A stretch of DNA of 64,000 nt from Kamptonema formosum PCC 6407 (GCF_000332155.1 NZ_KB235898.1:915499-979498), one strand, 5' to 3'. Positions 8,097 to 17,214 are shown, numbered from the stretch's first letter. Translations and numbers: made by a program. The notes: generated by a model from the letters alone, not told the origin.

Positions 8097-10502
8097 TCAC
8101 CCATTGCTATTATTACCTCGAATATTATTACCACGAAACTTAATGGAATTAAAACTACGCCTCAAATTCTCCACCAATTGCCGCAACTGTGCTAAATTTC
8201 CTACCTCACCACCATAGCGCCAGCGCACATAAGCCTCAGAAACTTCCTCAATTACTTCCACTTCATCAACACCTAAATGTTGCCGCATATCTCGCGCGTA
8301 TTCCAAAGGCGTTTGAGCTCGACGCTTAACAAATCCTTTCCTAGCTAAATCCTTCAACATTTCCTGATAGATTCCCTCCACTGGCGGCAATTTCTTCAAC
8401 CAGCGGCGGTAACGCCAATTTCGCCAAGTTTGCCACAGCAACCAACCAATAAAACCACAACCAATTCCTACAATTAAACCCGTAAATAACCCAACCCAAC
8501 CTTTAGAAAATAAGGCTAAAAACCAAGTAATTACCCCCACTAACCAGGCAACAACAAAACCAATAACTGTATTTAATAAACCCGTTACTGGTGTCGGCAA
8601 CCAACCTGCCACCCACTTCCAAAAAGCTTGCAATGCACTAAAAGTTTGATTTTCTTCAATCGATTGTGGATAAAGCGGATATCCCGGAACTGGGTTAAAC
8701 GGAAACCAGCCATACTTGGGAAAATACACCTCAGTCATTAAATAGGCATCAGTGTTTTTGACGATATACAAACCCGTAAACGGATTGAATTCTCCCGGAT
8801 CGAAACCGCCAACTACTCGCGCCGGAATCCCAACCGATCGCAACATAATTGTCATCACGCTAGCAAAGTGGTCGGGATAGCCGCCAGTAATTTTAGTCCC
8901 CGCTGGACTGTCTTTATATCCAAATAGAAACGCCTCGACTAAATCTTCATCTTCCCGTAAAAAAGGCGGTTCTTTTTGCAGCTTGTAATTGGGATTTTGC
9001 TTTAAATATTGAGCCAAATACAAGGCTTTCTCATAAGCTGAATTAATCGGCTTATCAGAGGTAGCAACTCTAGTTCTGGCTGCCAATATTTCCTCAGTTA
9101 CCCGCCGCACTTTATCTTTAATTTGCGGCGGCACTTGTAGATAATAATTCTGAATATTTTTAGGGTAATTAGTACCTGCTTTGCCTAACAAACTGCGATC
9201 GCGATAGGGAACCTCAGAAATCACAGTATAAGTCAGTCCCTCCCGCAATTCCAAAGGCGATCGCAATGTCCCCTCCAGGTCAACGGCTATATCCTGCGTC
9301 GGAAAGTAAAGTTCCTTCGGTTGAGCCAAGGCTGGGATCAAGTTAGGCATCTGAGAAACCATTGTATAAGTCTGAATCACCTCTCTGGTGCGGTTCAGAG
9401 TCCGCATCCAATTAAGATAAAATTGGTAAGACCAATAAGGTCGATTCAGAGTTAGGGTCTTGTCATTGCGGGAAATCTCCCAACCCTGACCAGTGTAGCG
9501 ATCGAAGGCCAAGACTCGCCAAAAACCTGCGGCTTGCGATCGCACTCTCATCACCACCTGCGGTTTCATTTCCCCCCGCAAGTTTTGGTTAATTTTAGTA
9601 TTAAAACCGTAATAAAAAGTATCGTTTAATTTCCCCGGCCCTTTCTCTGGATTGCGGCCGCTACCTCCCCCCGAACCTTCACTATTACCACCTCTAACAT
9701 AACCAGGATTCGTAATACTGCGACCGTCAAATTGTCCTTGGTATTCAATGGGGGCACTCACTGGAAAAGTCCGCAACTGATAGCCAGGGAATCGAGGCAA
9801 AAATGCAAAAATACCCAATCCTAAGCCAACAATTACTAATAACAACAGCCCAAAACGCTTGGGAGATAAAGCCTCGCCAAATTCCCACAAGTTGCGCTTT
9901 TTGTCTTTTCCTTCTTCCTTCTTCCCTTTTACTACTTCCTTGAAAATTCCTAAACGCGATCGATAATCGAGCACCAAAGTCGGAATCGCGATCGCCAAAA
10001 ATAGCAATAGTAACGGCGCAAAAGTCAACTCTTGGCTGAGAGTACCCGCCACTCCCAACAAAATCAGCCCAATCACCATCGAATAGCCTAAATCTTTGCG
10101 CTGCGGCAAGTCAAAACTGTGGAGCACTTGAAGTTGAATTAACAGCTTAGCCAGAATCAGGCGGGTGTCATTCAACTCTCCTAGCAAACTGAGGAGAAAG
10201 GCAAACAAAGCCAGCAACATTCCAATTGCCAGACAGAATTTAACAGGGATATTGCGATCGCGCCGACTAAACCAACTCCAAGTCGCGCCCACAATACTCA
10301 GAGGGACAGCCCAGAGGCTAATCGCCACATCTCCTTCCCCCACCCCAGCCGCCACATCCGTAGCGATAATCCCGACTGTCACCAGCGCTTGTACCAGTAC
10401 CCGCAGCAGGATCGATTCCTCAGTTTTGGGCTTCGGCATCGTCTCAAGCCACTGCCAAAGCTGACTGAAAAAAGGTAAATTTCGCCGTTTGTCCGCAGTC
10501 AT
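8097..10502 (-). CDS. TgpA-like membrane protein with transglutaminase-like domain
   Basis: An 801-residue inner-membrane protein with DUF3488, transglutaminase-like and DUF4129 regions in that order. The N-terminal quarter holds about six hydrophobic segments (VLVQALVTVGIIATDV, LAIGMLLALFAFLLSLL, FGLLLLVIVGLGLGIFAF). A large extracytoplasmic part contains the transglutaminase-like core (TGGYPDHFASVMTIMLRSVG, IPARVVGGFDPGEFNPFTG). Two further membrane helices precede the cytosolic tail (RKGFVKRRAQTPLEYA). Where active members have Cys, His and Asp, this one reads GGYPDHFAS (no Cys), TDAYLMTEVYF (no His) and WFPFNP (Asn for Asp), so it is probably not a protease or transferase. Close upstream neighbours give no functional clue. 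Confidence 0.85.
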   Translation of the reverse strand: MTADKRRNLPFFSQLWQWLETMPKPKTEESILLRVLVQALVTVGIIATDVAAGVGEGDVAISLWAVPLSIVGATWSWFSRRDRNIPVKFCLAIGMLLALFAFLLSLLGELNDTRLILAKLLIQLQVLHSFDLPQRKDLGYSMVIGLILLGVAGTLSQELTFAPLLLLFLAIAIPTLVLDYRSRLGIFKEVVKGKKEEGKDKKRNLWEFGEALSPKRFGLLLLVIVGLGLGIFAFLPRFPGYQLRTFPVSAPIEYQGQFDGRSITNPGYVRGGNSEGSGGGSGRNPEKGPGKLNDTFYYGFNTKINQNLRGEMKPQVVMRVRSQAAGFWRVLAFDRYTGQGWEISRNDKTLTLNRPYWSYQFYLNWMRTLNRTREVIQTYTMVSQMPNLIPALAQPKELYFPTQDIAVDLEGTLRSPLELREGLTYTVISEVPYRDRSLLGKAGTNYPKNIQNYYLQVPPQIKDKVRRVTEEILAARTRVATSDKPINSAYEKALYLAQYLKQNPNYKLQKEPPFLREDEDLVEAFLFGYKDSPAGTKITGGYPDHFASVMTIMLRSVGIPARVVGGFDPGEFNPFTGLYIVKNTDAYLMTEVYFPKYGWFPFNPVPGYPLYPQSIEENQTFSALQAFWKWVAGWLPTPVTGLLNTVIGFVVAWLVGVITWFLALFSKGWVGLFTGLIVGIGCGFIGWLLWQTWRNWRYRRWLKKLPPVEGIYQEMLKDLARKGFVKRRAQTPLEYARDMRQHLGVDEVEVIEEVSEAYVRWRYGGEVGNLAQLRQLVENLRRSFNSIKFRGNNIRGNNSNG

Positions 10503-10509
10503 TGGCTAA

Positions 10510-10650
10510 TTCTTAGTTAGTGTCTATTAAGAGTTTAGCTCAGAGCGGCAATCTCTGCATACTACGGTTGGGCGATCGCTTCTCTCAGAAACCGGGTTTC
10601 TTAGCTAACTCTTCATTAGTGACTATTAAGAGTTTAGATCGGGGTAGCAA
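10510..10650. repeat. Imperfect direct repeat around ctattaagagtttag
   Basis: Two copies of a segment of about 43 bases (10510-10552 and 10607-10650) share ctattaagagtttag and a following gcggcaat/gtagcaat end. Between them is agaaaccgggtttct, the core of a palindrome family seen at 26297 and 49308. Confidence 0.6.
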
Positions 10651-10656
10651 TTTTTT

Positions 10657-11229
10657 TTAATTTGGGTTAAATACTTCAGAAACCCTTAAATTTAGTTCTC
10701 TAAATCCGGGAGATAGCAGTAAATCATTATTGGTAAAACTACCTAGTTCTATATAAATATCTCCCCTAAGTTCTAAGACTAAAATAGTTTGAGTTTGCGG
10801 ATCGACAATCCAGTATTCAGGAATACAACAATCCTGATATTGCCTTTTCTTAGCGATGTAGTCTCTATCTCTTTGTATTTCTCCGGGACTAACTACTTCA
10901 ATAACTAAGATGGGAGGTGACATTGAAAGACGAATGGTATTGCGATTTGATAATTGTTGAATATGTTCTTCTCGAATGATAGTTAGATCGGGATAACGGT
11001 TTCTAGGTTCACCTCTGACTTCTAGTTCTAGTCCTTGTCCTCTAACCCGATCGGTTCCCAACATTAAAGCAAAAATCAAAAAGAGACGATTGGCGATTTG
11101 GACATTTAACCCTGACTCTGGAGGCATTTCAATTAATTCTCCATTAAATAATTCATATGCCCGCTCGGAATTATCATTGTATGCTAGGTATTCTTCAAAG
11201 GTTGTAAATCGAGGTTTAACTGTTAACAT
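10657..11229 (-). CDS. Uma2 family putative endonuclease
   Basis: Uma2 (DUF820) proteins have a PD-(D/E)XK nuclease-like fold and are greatly expanded in cyanobacteria; their targets are unknown. The 190-residue protein starts MLTVKPRFTTFEEYLAYND at 11229, a typical Uma2 opening. The frame continues to 11286 but the extra residues do not fit the family. The core has RYPDLTIIREEH (metal-binding Asp), LVIEVVSPGE (Glu) and KRQYQDCCIPEYWIVDP, the usual order. It is a single gene on the minus strand, and a second family member lies at 14326. Confidence 0.85.
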   Translation of the reverse strand: MLTVKPRFTTFEEYLAYNDNSERAYELFNGELIEMPPESGLNVQIANRLFLIFALMLGTDRVRGQGLELEVRGEPRNRYPDLTIIREEHIQQLSNRNTIRLSMSPPILVIEVVSPGEIQRDRDYIAKKRQYQDCCIPEYWIVDPQTQTILVLELRGDIYIELGSFTNNDLLLSPGFRELNLRVSEVFNPN

Positions 11230-11308
11230 TAGATTTATTCCATACATAGACACTAAAGTCGCTACTACAACTTTGATGAAAGCCAATAATTATTTGCAAT
11301 AACTATTG

Positions 11309-11333
11309 TAGGGCAGGCATAATGCCTGCCTTT
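11309..11333. repeat. Small palindrome ggcaggcat/atgcctgcc
   Basis: Perfect inverted repeat ggcaggcat (11312-11320) and atgcctgcc (11322-11330), preceded by gtag. It lies between two minus-strand genes and could serve as a terminator of the patU transcript, but reads like a dispersed gtagggcaggcat repeat. Confidence 0.5.
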
Positions 11334-11371
11334 CACTGACTTTTTGGAAGAAGTCTAACATATTTTCAGAC

Positions 11372-12415
11372 TTAATTATTAACCCCCAAAGTCGGATAAA
11401 CAGCAAACTTTAGAGGTTTATGTTCTTGATTTTGAAACCTAACTGTTAACGGGTAAGTCTTATTAGCTTGAAGCTCAAACAATTCCACACTCAAATAGCC
11501 AGAATTAGGCCGATGGGCTGCTGCTAATGCTTCCCCTGCTTTGAGTTCCACACTTCCCCCAGCAGGTAATTGGCACTCAACTCTAATAGAAGCTCTACTT
11601 TGCCTCTCCACAGATTGATATTCAGCAAGAAGAGTCAACACACCCGCACCCGTCAGCCATTGCCGTTCAATTGGCGGCTGATTTAGCGGACAAGTTAAAG
11701 TTAGAGAGCCCATAATTTCTCGCGCTGCTAATAGCGACAACACCATCTGTTGTTCTGGCGTAGCCTCTTCATAGCGGGGGAGTTGTTCGACATCAGAAAA
11801 ACAGCGCACAGAACCTAATAAAACTAAGCGCGTCAAATCATTAAGAGTGTCATACTGTTGGGGAAACAGAGCTTTTTCTACAGCCTGCACCATTTTGGCC
11901 CCTTCTCGCAATCCTGATAATACGATCTCCTGACAAGGTTCTAGCAATTGAGCAAAAACCTTCTCTGTTAGAGGAATTGGAAATTTCCCCCACTTGAGAT
12001 TTTGCAATTGAGCACTCCACAAGTGCAAGGGGGGAACCCATTCATCGGCAGCACCGTCTGGATAATCATATTCGTAGTCTTTAGCTTGTGTTTCCCAAGG
12101 GAACAGCGGCGGATTGCGGAGGATTTCGGCTTTCAGCCGCTCTTTCAATAATGTTTGAAAACGGTCTTGCACGGTCGGTATTTCTCCCAATTTAAGTGCT
12201 TGGCTTTCTGGATAGAGAAAGTCAATCTCTTCATCATCAAGTGGGTCTGGTTCATCCCACTCTAAATATTCCACCCTATTAATATCTTCTAAATCAATCG
12301 GCAGGTTGAGGTTTTCCTCTTCCTCTGAAGAACCGCTTGCCTTTGGCTTTTCTAGCAGCCAGTTGAGAAACTGACCCTCGAAAGCGTCTTCATTCTTATT
12401 CGTTCTGTTATTCAT
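11372..12415 (-). CDS. patU: PatU-like heterocyst-pattern protein homologue
   Basis: Probable homologue of PatU, which in Anabaena is split into PatU5 and PatU3; PatU3 works with HetZ in heterocyst differentiation and patterning. I rely on position (directly after hetZ, same strand, 8-nt overlap ATGAATAA) and on the general look of the protein. It has an acidic N-terminus beginning MNNRTNKNEDAFEGQFLNWLLEKP, a middle region LFPWETQAKDYEYD, and a C-terminal beta-rich part (RASIRVECQLPAGGSVELKAGEALAAA). The start at 12415 is chosen because it overlaps the hetZ stop and begins at the conserved-looking segment. There is no signal peptide and no recognised catalytic domain. The name is less sure than that of hetZ. 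Confidence 0.65.
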   Translation of the reverse strand: MNNRTNKNEDAFEGQFLNWLLEKPKASGSSEEEENLNLPIDLEDINRVEYLEWDEPDPLDDEEIDFLYPESQALKLGEIPTVQDRFQTLLKERLKAEILRNPPLFPWETQAKDYEYDYPDGAADEWVPPLHLWSAQLQNLKWGKFPIPLTEKVFAQLLEPCQEIVLSGLREGAKMVQAVEKALFPQQYDTLNDLTRLVLLGSVRCFSDVEQLPRYEEATPEQQMVLSLLAAREIMGSLTLTCPLNQPPIERQWLTGAGVLTLLAEYQSVERQSRASIRVECQLPAGGSVELKAGEALAAAHRPNSGYLSVELFELQANKTYPLTVRFQNQEHKPLKFAVYPTLGVNN

Positions 12416-13571
12416 CAGTAGATGCCCCTTCTCCGGAACCTGAACGATTGCGTATTTCCCAGGCAAGCTCTAGTAACTTAAACCATCGCTTCTGTACCTG
12501 GGCCACCGTGCTACCGAGGGTTTGCGCGATCGCAGAATCTGACATACCCTGTTGCTTTAACCTTAGCAAACTCTCTTGCTCTGAGCCAATTTGTAACAGA
12601 AAACCATCCCACTGCTGCGGTGTTAACCCCAAATTCTTCTCTAGGTCAGATTCTAACCATTGGTGGACTAACTCCCACCTATGGGAGAGAGCAAATCTGA
12701 GCAAGTGATATTTAAACCTTTGCTGTAAATAGTCTCTCTGACGCGGAGTTAAACCTAAGATTGCCTCAATTTCATTAGTGGGCAAATCTTGCAAGCGCAG
12801 GGCGAAGTAGTCAGCGCAGTCTTTTTGGTTGCGCTCTTCCAAATAGGTCATCAATTCCTCAATTACAGCCTGTCGTAGGGAGTCTGACTCATCAGTTGAG
12901 TTGCCGCCTACCATCGCCTCCCGCACCCGCGTTACTGTTGCGTCGTTCCACGTAGAATCGGATTCTTGAGCCGCACCGTCAGCGGCCTGCTCCATATCTA
13001 CGGAGGTTTCGTGGGGTTGTTGTTGGGAAAAGGTTTGCGATCGCAGTACGATCAGTTGTTGGCTCCTACCGCGCGATAAAGGAATCCGTCGCTTGCCAAA
13101 CCTTTCCGCGAAAGCCATATACTCTGCCAACTCTAACCTAGTTCGAGGGCTATAGGTCGCTGGCAGTTGGGCCTCTCGCCGGAAAGCGTTCAAAGCTTCC
13201 AGGTAAAATCCCTGCAAAAAGTCTTTAATTAACTCCAGCCGCGCTTGATAGCTCGACTGCACCTGTGGAGGAGTAATGTAGCGGTAGACGATCGCACTTA
13301 AGGTACTGTGCAATTCTACCCGCCCAGGGCCAGAACCTAACTGATAATACTGGAGACACTGCTGTAAGCGGTGCTGAGCGAGAGTTATTGCCCAATGCTC
13401 CACCTCGCCGGAAGCTTGAATTCGCTTGCTTTCCGTGCAAATTCGAGTAACTTCTGCTGTTAAACGCTCTGCTACTTCCCGGCAATTCTGCTCAGAAGCA
13501 CGAGTGGACTTTTGGAGTTCGTCCAACAGCAGTTGAAAGATTTTTTCCACGCTCTGGCAGATTTCCCGCAT
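12408..13571 (-). CDS. hetZ: HetZ family protein
   Basis: HetZ family regulator, needed early in heterocyst differentiation in Anabaena and also found in filamentous species without heterocysts. The 387-residue protein has an all-helical N-terminal part (RVELHSTLSAIVYRYITPPQ, FLQGFYLEALNAFRREAQL, RLELAEYMAFAERFGKRRI, QQLIVLRSQTFSQQQPHETS) and a C-terminal sigma-factor-like or HTH-like part (LPTNEIEAILGLTPRQRDYL, QGMSDSAIAQTLGSTVAQVQ). That second part suggests DNA binding and agrees with reports of HetZ acting as a transcription factor. It is translationally coupled to the following patU-like gene. Confidence comes from recalled similarity to Anabaena HetZ, not from a search. Confidence 0.75.
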   Translation of the reverse strand: MREICQSVEKIFQLLLDELQKSTRASEQNCREVAERLTAEVTRICTESKRIQASGEVEHWAITLAQHRLQQCLQYYQLGSGPGRVELHSTLSAIVYRYITPPQVQSSYQARLELIKDFLQGFYLEALNAFRREAQLPATYSPRTRLELAEYMAFAERFGKRRIPLSRGRSQQLIVLRSQTFSQQQPHETSVDMEQAADGAAQESDSTWNDATVTRVREAMVGGNSTDESDSLRQAVIEELMTYLEERNQKDCADYFALRLQDLPTNEIEAILGLTPRQRDYLQQRFKYHLLRFALSHRWELVHQWLESDLEKNLGLTPQQWDGFLLQIGSEQESLLRLKQQGMSDSAIAQTLGSTVAQVQKRWFKLLELAWEIRNRSGSGEGASTDE

Positions 13572-13734
13572 GATTGTTGATAGCTAATATTGACCCTAGC
13601 ACATCCGTGCTATTTTAGATTTTGGAATTTAGATTAGAGGATAATGGTAGGTATTGCAGATTTTGATACGAACTCGCACTGCTCTGTAAGCCCTCTGTAA
13701 GCCCAATTCCCAATCCCAAATCTAAAATCGACTG

Positions 13735-14229
13735 ATGGATTTAGACCAACAAATTCAAACACTGATTAACGAAGCCAGCCCTGATGGTACTACACCTCAG
13801 ATTGTAGAAGCGATCGCGCCCGCTCTGAAATTGCTAGCTCAAGAGTTGCGCCATCTCCAATATTATATTCTGCAAACCCTTGATGGCAGTTGGGCCGTGA
13901 CCACTTTAAGCAATCGTACCCAACCTACTTTGGAGAAACGGGTAATTTACGCTTTCCCTACTTCCAAGGATGCTTTAGCTTCCTCAACACCCTTAGATCC
14001 TCGGATTCGGGCAGTATCTATGCCCGTAACCCATATTTTATTTCAGATGCTAGCTTTAGAGACTATTGACAGCATTGTATTCTTTGAAACTTCGGGTCAT
14101 CTGGAAGCCGGAAGTGAGGTAACGCGATCGCAAGTACAAAATTTAATTGGTGCATACTTACAACAATATCACCATCAGCAGTCAGCCCCTAAATCTAAGT
14201 TTAGCAATCTTCCTCCTGATATTGCTTGA
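13735..14229 (+). CDS. Conserved hypothetical cyanobacterial protein, 164 aa
   Basis: No named family recognised. The 164-residue protein has helical ends and a central strand-rich part (YYILQTLDGSWAVTTLSNRT, KRVIYAFPTSKDALAS). It looks like a small alpha/beta protein with no signal peptide or membrane segment. The segment DSIVFFETSGHLEAGSEVTRS precedes a C-terminal amphipathic helix and a low-complexity tail. It is divergent to hetZ across 163 bases that must hold both promoters, so a shared regulation is possible. It is followed at once by a perfect 38-bp palindrome. Confidence 0.75.
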   Translation: MDLDQQIQTLINEASPDGTTPQIVEAIAPALKLLAQELRHLQYYILQTLDGSWAVTTLSNRTQPTLEKRVIYAFPTSKDALASSTPLDPRIRAVSMPVTHILFQMLALETIDSIVFFETSGHLEAGSEVTRSQVQNLIGAYLQQYHHQQSAPKSKFSNLPPDIA

Positions 14230-14237
14230 ATTGCTGA

Positions 14238-14275
14238 CAGTTAACTGTTAACTGTTAACAGTTAACAGTTAACTG
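14238..14275. repeat. Perfect 38-bp palindrome built from gttaact units
   Basis: Each 19-base arm reads as the reverse complement of the other; the unit is the heptamer gttaact/agttaac. A related tract of agttaac/gttaacc units lies at 15124-15153. It sits 9 bases after a stop codon, so it could act as a terminator hairpin for 13735-14229 or be an expanded repeat. Confidence 0.85.
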
Positions 14276-14325
14276 GTAAGTTGTGATATAATCTATCAAT
14301 GAATTTTGAGTAAAATTAATAAACT

Positions 14326-15105
14326 ATGACAATTTTACCTCAAATTGAAGAACTCGAAGACATTAAATACCCCAGTAGCGATGGCAAGCCGATGGCGGAA
14401 AGTGACATCACGCGATTTTATCTTACTTATAGCGTAGAAGCTCTAGAGATTTACTTCCAAAATCAGCCGGATGTCTATGTGTCGGGAAATTCGTTTATCT
14501 ATTACGAACAAGGAAAGCCAGCCTCAGTTATCGCCCCTGATGTTTACGTAGTTTTGGGAGTAAGAAAACGCCAAAGACTATCTTATAAATTTTGGAAGGA
14601 AGGGGGAATTCCCCCAGCTTTTGTCTTGGAGATTACGTCATCCACTACCCAGGAAGAAGACCAAGAAATCAAACCGGAAATCTATCGTACTTTGGGAGTA
14701 AGGGAGTATTTTCAGTACGATCCTTCGGGAGATTATCTCAATCCGATCTTACAAGGCGTGCGTTTAGTAAATGGGCAATATGAACCAATACCAGCCAATA
14801 TTAATTCTTTTGACAATTTGTGGCTTGTGAGTGAAGTATTGGGACTAGAGTTGCGGGTAATTTCTGGAGAATTGCGCTTTCGGAACCCGGAAACGGGAGA
14901 GTTTCTGCGGACTCATAGAGAGTTAGATCGATATCTAATACAAACTCAATCGGCTTTGCAAGAATCCGAGCAGGCGCGGGTGAAAGCGGAACAATCCTTA
15001 AGAAACATTGTACGCCAATTGTTAAATTCTGGATTGAATCTTGAACAAGTAGCACAGATGATTGAACGACCCTTAGATGAGGTCAGAATATTAGTTGGAG
15101 ATTGA
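14326..15105 (+). CDS. Uma2 family putative endonuclease with C-terminal helix
   Basis: Second Uma2/DUF820 PD-(D/E)XK-like protein in the window, 259 residues. The core has VIAPDVYVVLGV (Asp), PPAFVLEITSSTT (Glu in the EIT variant of the motif) and IYRTLGVREYFQYDP. It carries the long form of the family, with a C-terminal part containing RNPETGEFLRTHREL and a charged, helix-forming tail (QSALQESEQARVKAEQSLRN) ending in an HTH-like or leucine-rich segment (LNLEQVAQMIERPLDEV). The tail is typical of many cyanobacterial members. Function and target unknown. Flanked on both sides by gttaac repeats. Confidence 0.87.
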   Translation: MTILPQIEELEDIKYPSSDGKPMAESDITRFYLTYSVEALEIYFQNQPDVYVSGNSFIYYEQGKPASVIAPDVYVVLGVRKRQRLSYKFWKEGGIPPAFVLEITSSTTQEEDQEIKPEIYRTLGVREYFQYDPSGDYLNPILQGVRLVNGQYEPIPANINSFDNLWLVSEVLGLELRVISGELRFRNPETGEFLRTHRELDRYLIQTQSALQESEQARVKAEQSLRNIVRQLLNSGLNLEQVAQMIERPLDEVRILVGD

Positions 15106-15164
15106 AATGGTCGATCGATCGCTCAGTTAACAGTTAACCGTTAACCGTTAACAATTACTCAAAT

Positions 15165-15683
15165 TTAAGCTTGAGAAGCTTTCAAACGGGCAATGCTATC
15201 GGGAAAAATATCGATCGCCATTTTCTCATCTTCCCGCGCACTAAGCGATCGCCTGACTTCACCCAAATATAGCGGTACTGAAACCCCGGATTTTGGATGC
15301 AATATGGTGCGAACCCGGACGATCATCTGGTCTTTTCCCCGTCCTCCACGACCAAAAGAATATAAATCCCCCGCCGCTTGTCGCATAGTAGCTTCTAACT
15401 CAGATTCTCCTATGTTTGGTGAGACAGCAATCACTGTTTCTGCTCCCCCAGTATCGTAAACTAAAGTGTAGCGAACTGCCCCAGGAATTTCCGCGCGGGT
15501 ATAGAGGGCTAAACTGAGGGCAAATATACCAATAGTAAGAAGGCCCATAAAGCTTGTAACGCCTACTAAGCGAAATCTAAAACCCCATTTCAAAATAAAA
15601 GCTAGGACTGTAATAACAGCAATAACTGCTGTAAGAATACCCATCCACTGGGTGTAAGTTAGAAGATCGGAATTTGGTGTCAT
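15165..15683 (-). CDS. ycf51: Ycf51 family protein
   Basis: Ycf51 (DUF2518) is a small membrane protein kept in cyanobacteria and some algal plastids; its function is not established. The 172-residue protein opens with FLTYTQW-like text (DLLTYTQWMGILTAV) and has two close hydrophobic segments (WMGILTAVIAVITVLAFIL and LVGVTSFMGLLTIGIFALSL) joined by KWGFRFRL. A soluble domain follows (RYTLVYDTGGAETVIAVSPN, YSFGRGGRGKDQMIVRVRTI). Length and topology match the family. It is followed, on the same strand across a heptamer-repeat tract, by the cyclase gene's 3' end. Confidence 0.85.
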   Translation of the reverse strand: MTPNSDLLTYTQWMGILTAVIAVITVLAFILKWGFRFRLVGVTSFMGLLTIGIFALSLALYTRAEIPGAVRYTLVYDTGGAETVIAVSPNIGESELEATMRQAAGDLYSFGRGGRGKDQMIVRVRTILHPKSGVSVPLYLGEVRRSLSAREDEKMAIDIFPDSIARLKASQA

Positions 15684-15687
15684 TTTG

Positions 15688-15738
15688 TAATTAGGTAATG
15701 GGTAATTGCTAATTGCTAATTGCTAATTGCTATTGCTA
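15688..15738. repeat. taattgc heptamer repeat touching the cyclase stop codon
   Basis: Tandem taattgc/gggtaattgc units fill the space between ycf51 and the cyclase gene. The stop codon of the cyclase (15736-15738) is made from the last unit. Same repeat type as at 3244 and 43704. Confidence 0.75.
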
Positions 15739-16791
15739 TTTTCTGCCAGTCAGTAGATAAGTTGTCATATCTCCTTTTCCTTTAACCGGGATCGTACCGC
15801 GCTCCTCAAATATATACTTATCGCACAATCGTTCATAAGTAGCAACCGTCACTTGAATTGCACCGGGGAGACCGTGAGATTCCATGCGGTTTGCAGTATT
15901 TACAGTATCACCCCACAGATCGTATGTGAACTTTTTAGTGCCAATTACTCCTGCTTCCACTGGCCCGGTGTTAATGCCGATGCGGATGCTGAGGGGTTGG
16001 CCGGCTTGAGCGGGCATTTGGGCAATTTTTGCCTGCATATCCAGGGCCATTTCTGCGATCGCTTCGGCATGATCCGCTTGAGGCGTTGGTAAACCCCCCA
16101 CTACCATATAAGCGTCACCAATAGTTTTAATTTTTTCTAAGCCGTAGAACTCGGCTAACTGGTCAAAAGCCGAAAAAATTTGATTGAGCAACTCTACTAA
16201 TTCCGCAGGCGACAGATGAGCTGAAAGCTTTGTAAAACCGACTAAATCGGCAAACATCACGGTTACGTCAGCGAAACTGTCAGCAATCGTGCTTTCTCCG
16301 CGTTTCAAGCGCTCGGCGATCGCGTAAGGCAAAATATTCAGTAGCAACCGCTCGGATTTTCCCTGTTCGTCAGCCAACTTCTGCAAATAGGCCTGTTCCT
16401 GATCTCGGAGTCGCTTCTTCTCCAAACAAGCACTGATCCGAGCTTTCAGCAACACGGGATTAAACGGCTTAGAAAGATAATCCTCCGCCCCTAACTCAAT
16501 GCAGCGCACGATGCTGTCGATATCGTCTACCGCCGAAATCATAATTACGGGGATGTAGCGCAACTTATCATCCGCCTTCAAATGTTCGAGCACTTGATAG
16601 CCGTTCATTTGGGGCATCATAATATCGAGAAGCACCAAATCAAAAGGATGCGATCGCATCATCTCCAGAGCGAGGATGCCATCTTCCGCTACTTGGACTT
16701 TATGACCCTGCCGCTGGAGGCGGCGAGCAAGTAAGTCGCGGTTAACTTCATTGTCATCAACAACCAGCACATTACCCTCTTCAGGTTTCAT
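15736..16791 (-). CDS. Response regulator-class III adenylyl cyclase fusion
   Basis: A two-domain signalling enzyme that probably makes cAMP on phosphorylation by an unknown histidine kinase. Residues 1-125 form a receiver domain with acidic pair DDNE, phospho-acceptor Asp in LVLLDIMMPQMNG, a conserved Ser/Thr region (VIMISA) and Lys in LSKPF. A short coiled linker (LLNILPYAIAERLKRGE, typical of cyclase-linked signalling helices) leads to the cyclase domain from about residue 175. Both metal-binding Asp are present (FADLVGF and TIGDAYMVVGG). The substrate residues are Lys (EKIKTIGD) and Asp (TYDLWGD), the adenine-selective pair. The transition-state Asn and Arg are in VNTANRMES. No kinase lies nearby. 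Confidence 0.92.
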   Translation of the reverse strand: MKPEEGNVLVVDDNEVNRDLLARRLQRQGHKVQVAEDGILALEMMRSHPFDLVLLDIMMPQMNGYQVLEHLKADDKLRYIPVIMISAVDDIDSIVRCIELGAEDYLSKPFNPVLLKARISACLEKKRLRDQEQAYLQKLADEQGKSERLLLNILPYAIAERLKRGESTIADSFADVTVMFADLVGFTKLSAHLSPAELVELLNQIFSAFDQLAEFYGLEKIKTIGDAYMVVGGLPTPQADHAEAIAEMALDMQAKIAQMPAQAGQPLSIRIGINTGPVEAGVIGTKKFTYDLWGDTVNTANRMESHGLPGAIQVTVATYERLCDKYIFEERGTIPVKGKGDMTTYLLTGRK

Positions 16792-17214
16792 CTCTCTTCC
16801 TCCCTGGAGAGTTCCGCTTTGTAATCAGCTTAGCGGTGAGAGGAAATCGAGGGCAGGGCTGATGCAGCATAGCTATAATCATCCTTTTTTTTGAAAAGCC
16901 TTATAGTATTTATACGATAAAAGAACTTTTTATAGGTCGCCTCAACTGTGGATGCTTTCTCATACCAAGCCTCTTACCGTTATAATCTATCATGACTTAC
17001 CTAGTGTCGTCGCGCGCGGACTCGGACTGGCTGTCTCGAAACTCTTGTCAGTTAGTTCTCCTCTAAGTCTCGTGTATTTGGGCGATCGCATTTAATTGGG
17101 TGCAAAAATTTCTCTTAATAAGGTTCGCTTCGCTTAATCCCTGTGGGCTGAGTTTGGAAAAGTTGTTAACTATTGATTCTATGCAAGCATTGGCTCGATT
17201 TTTGAACCCAGAGC
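16792..17214. other. Intergenic region without recognised gene
   Basis: 423 bases with no credible coding frame, no tRNA-like fold and no strong palindrome that I can see. It should hold the promoter of the minus-strand cyclase gene near 16792. Confidence 0.6.
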
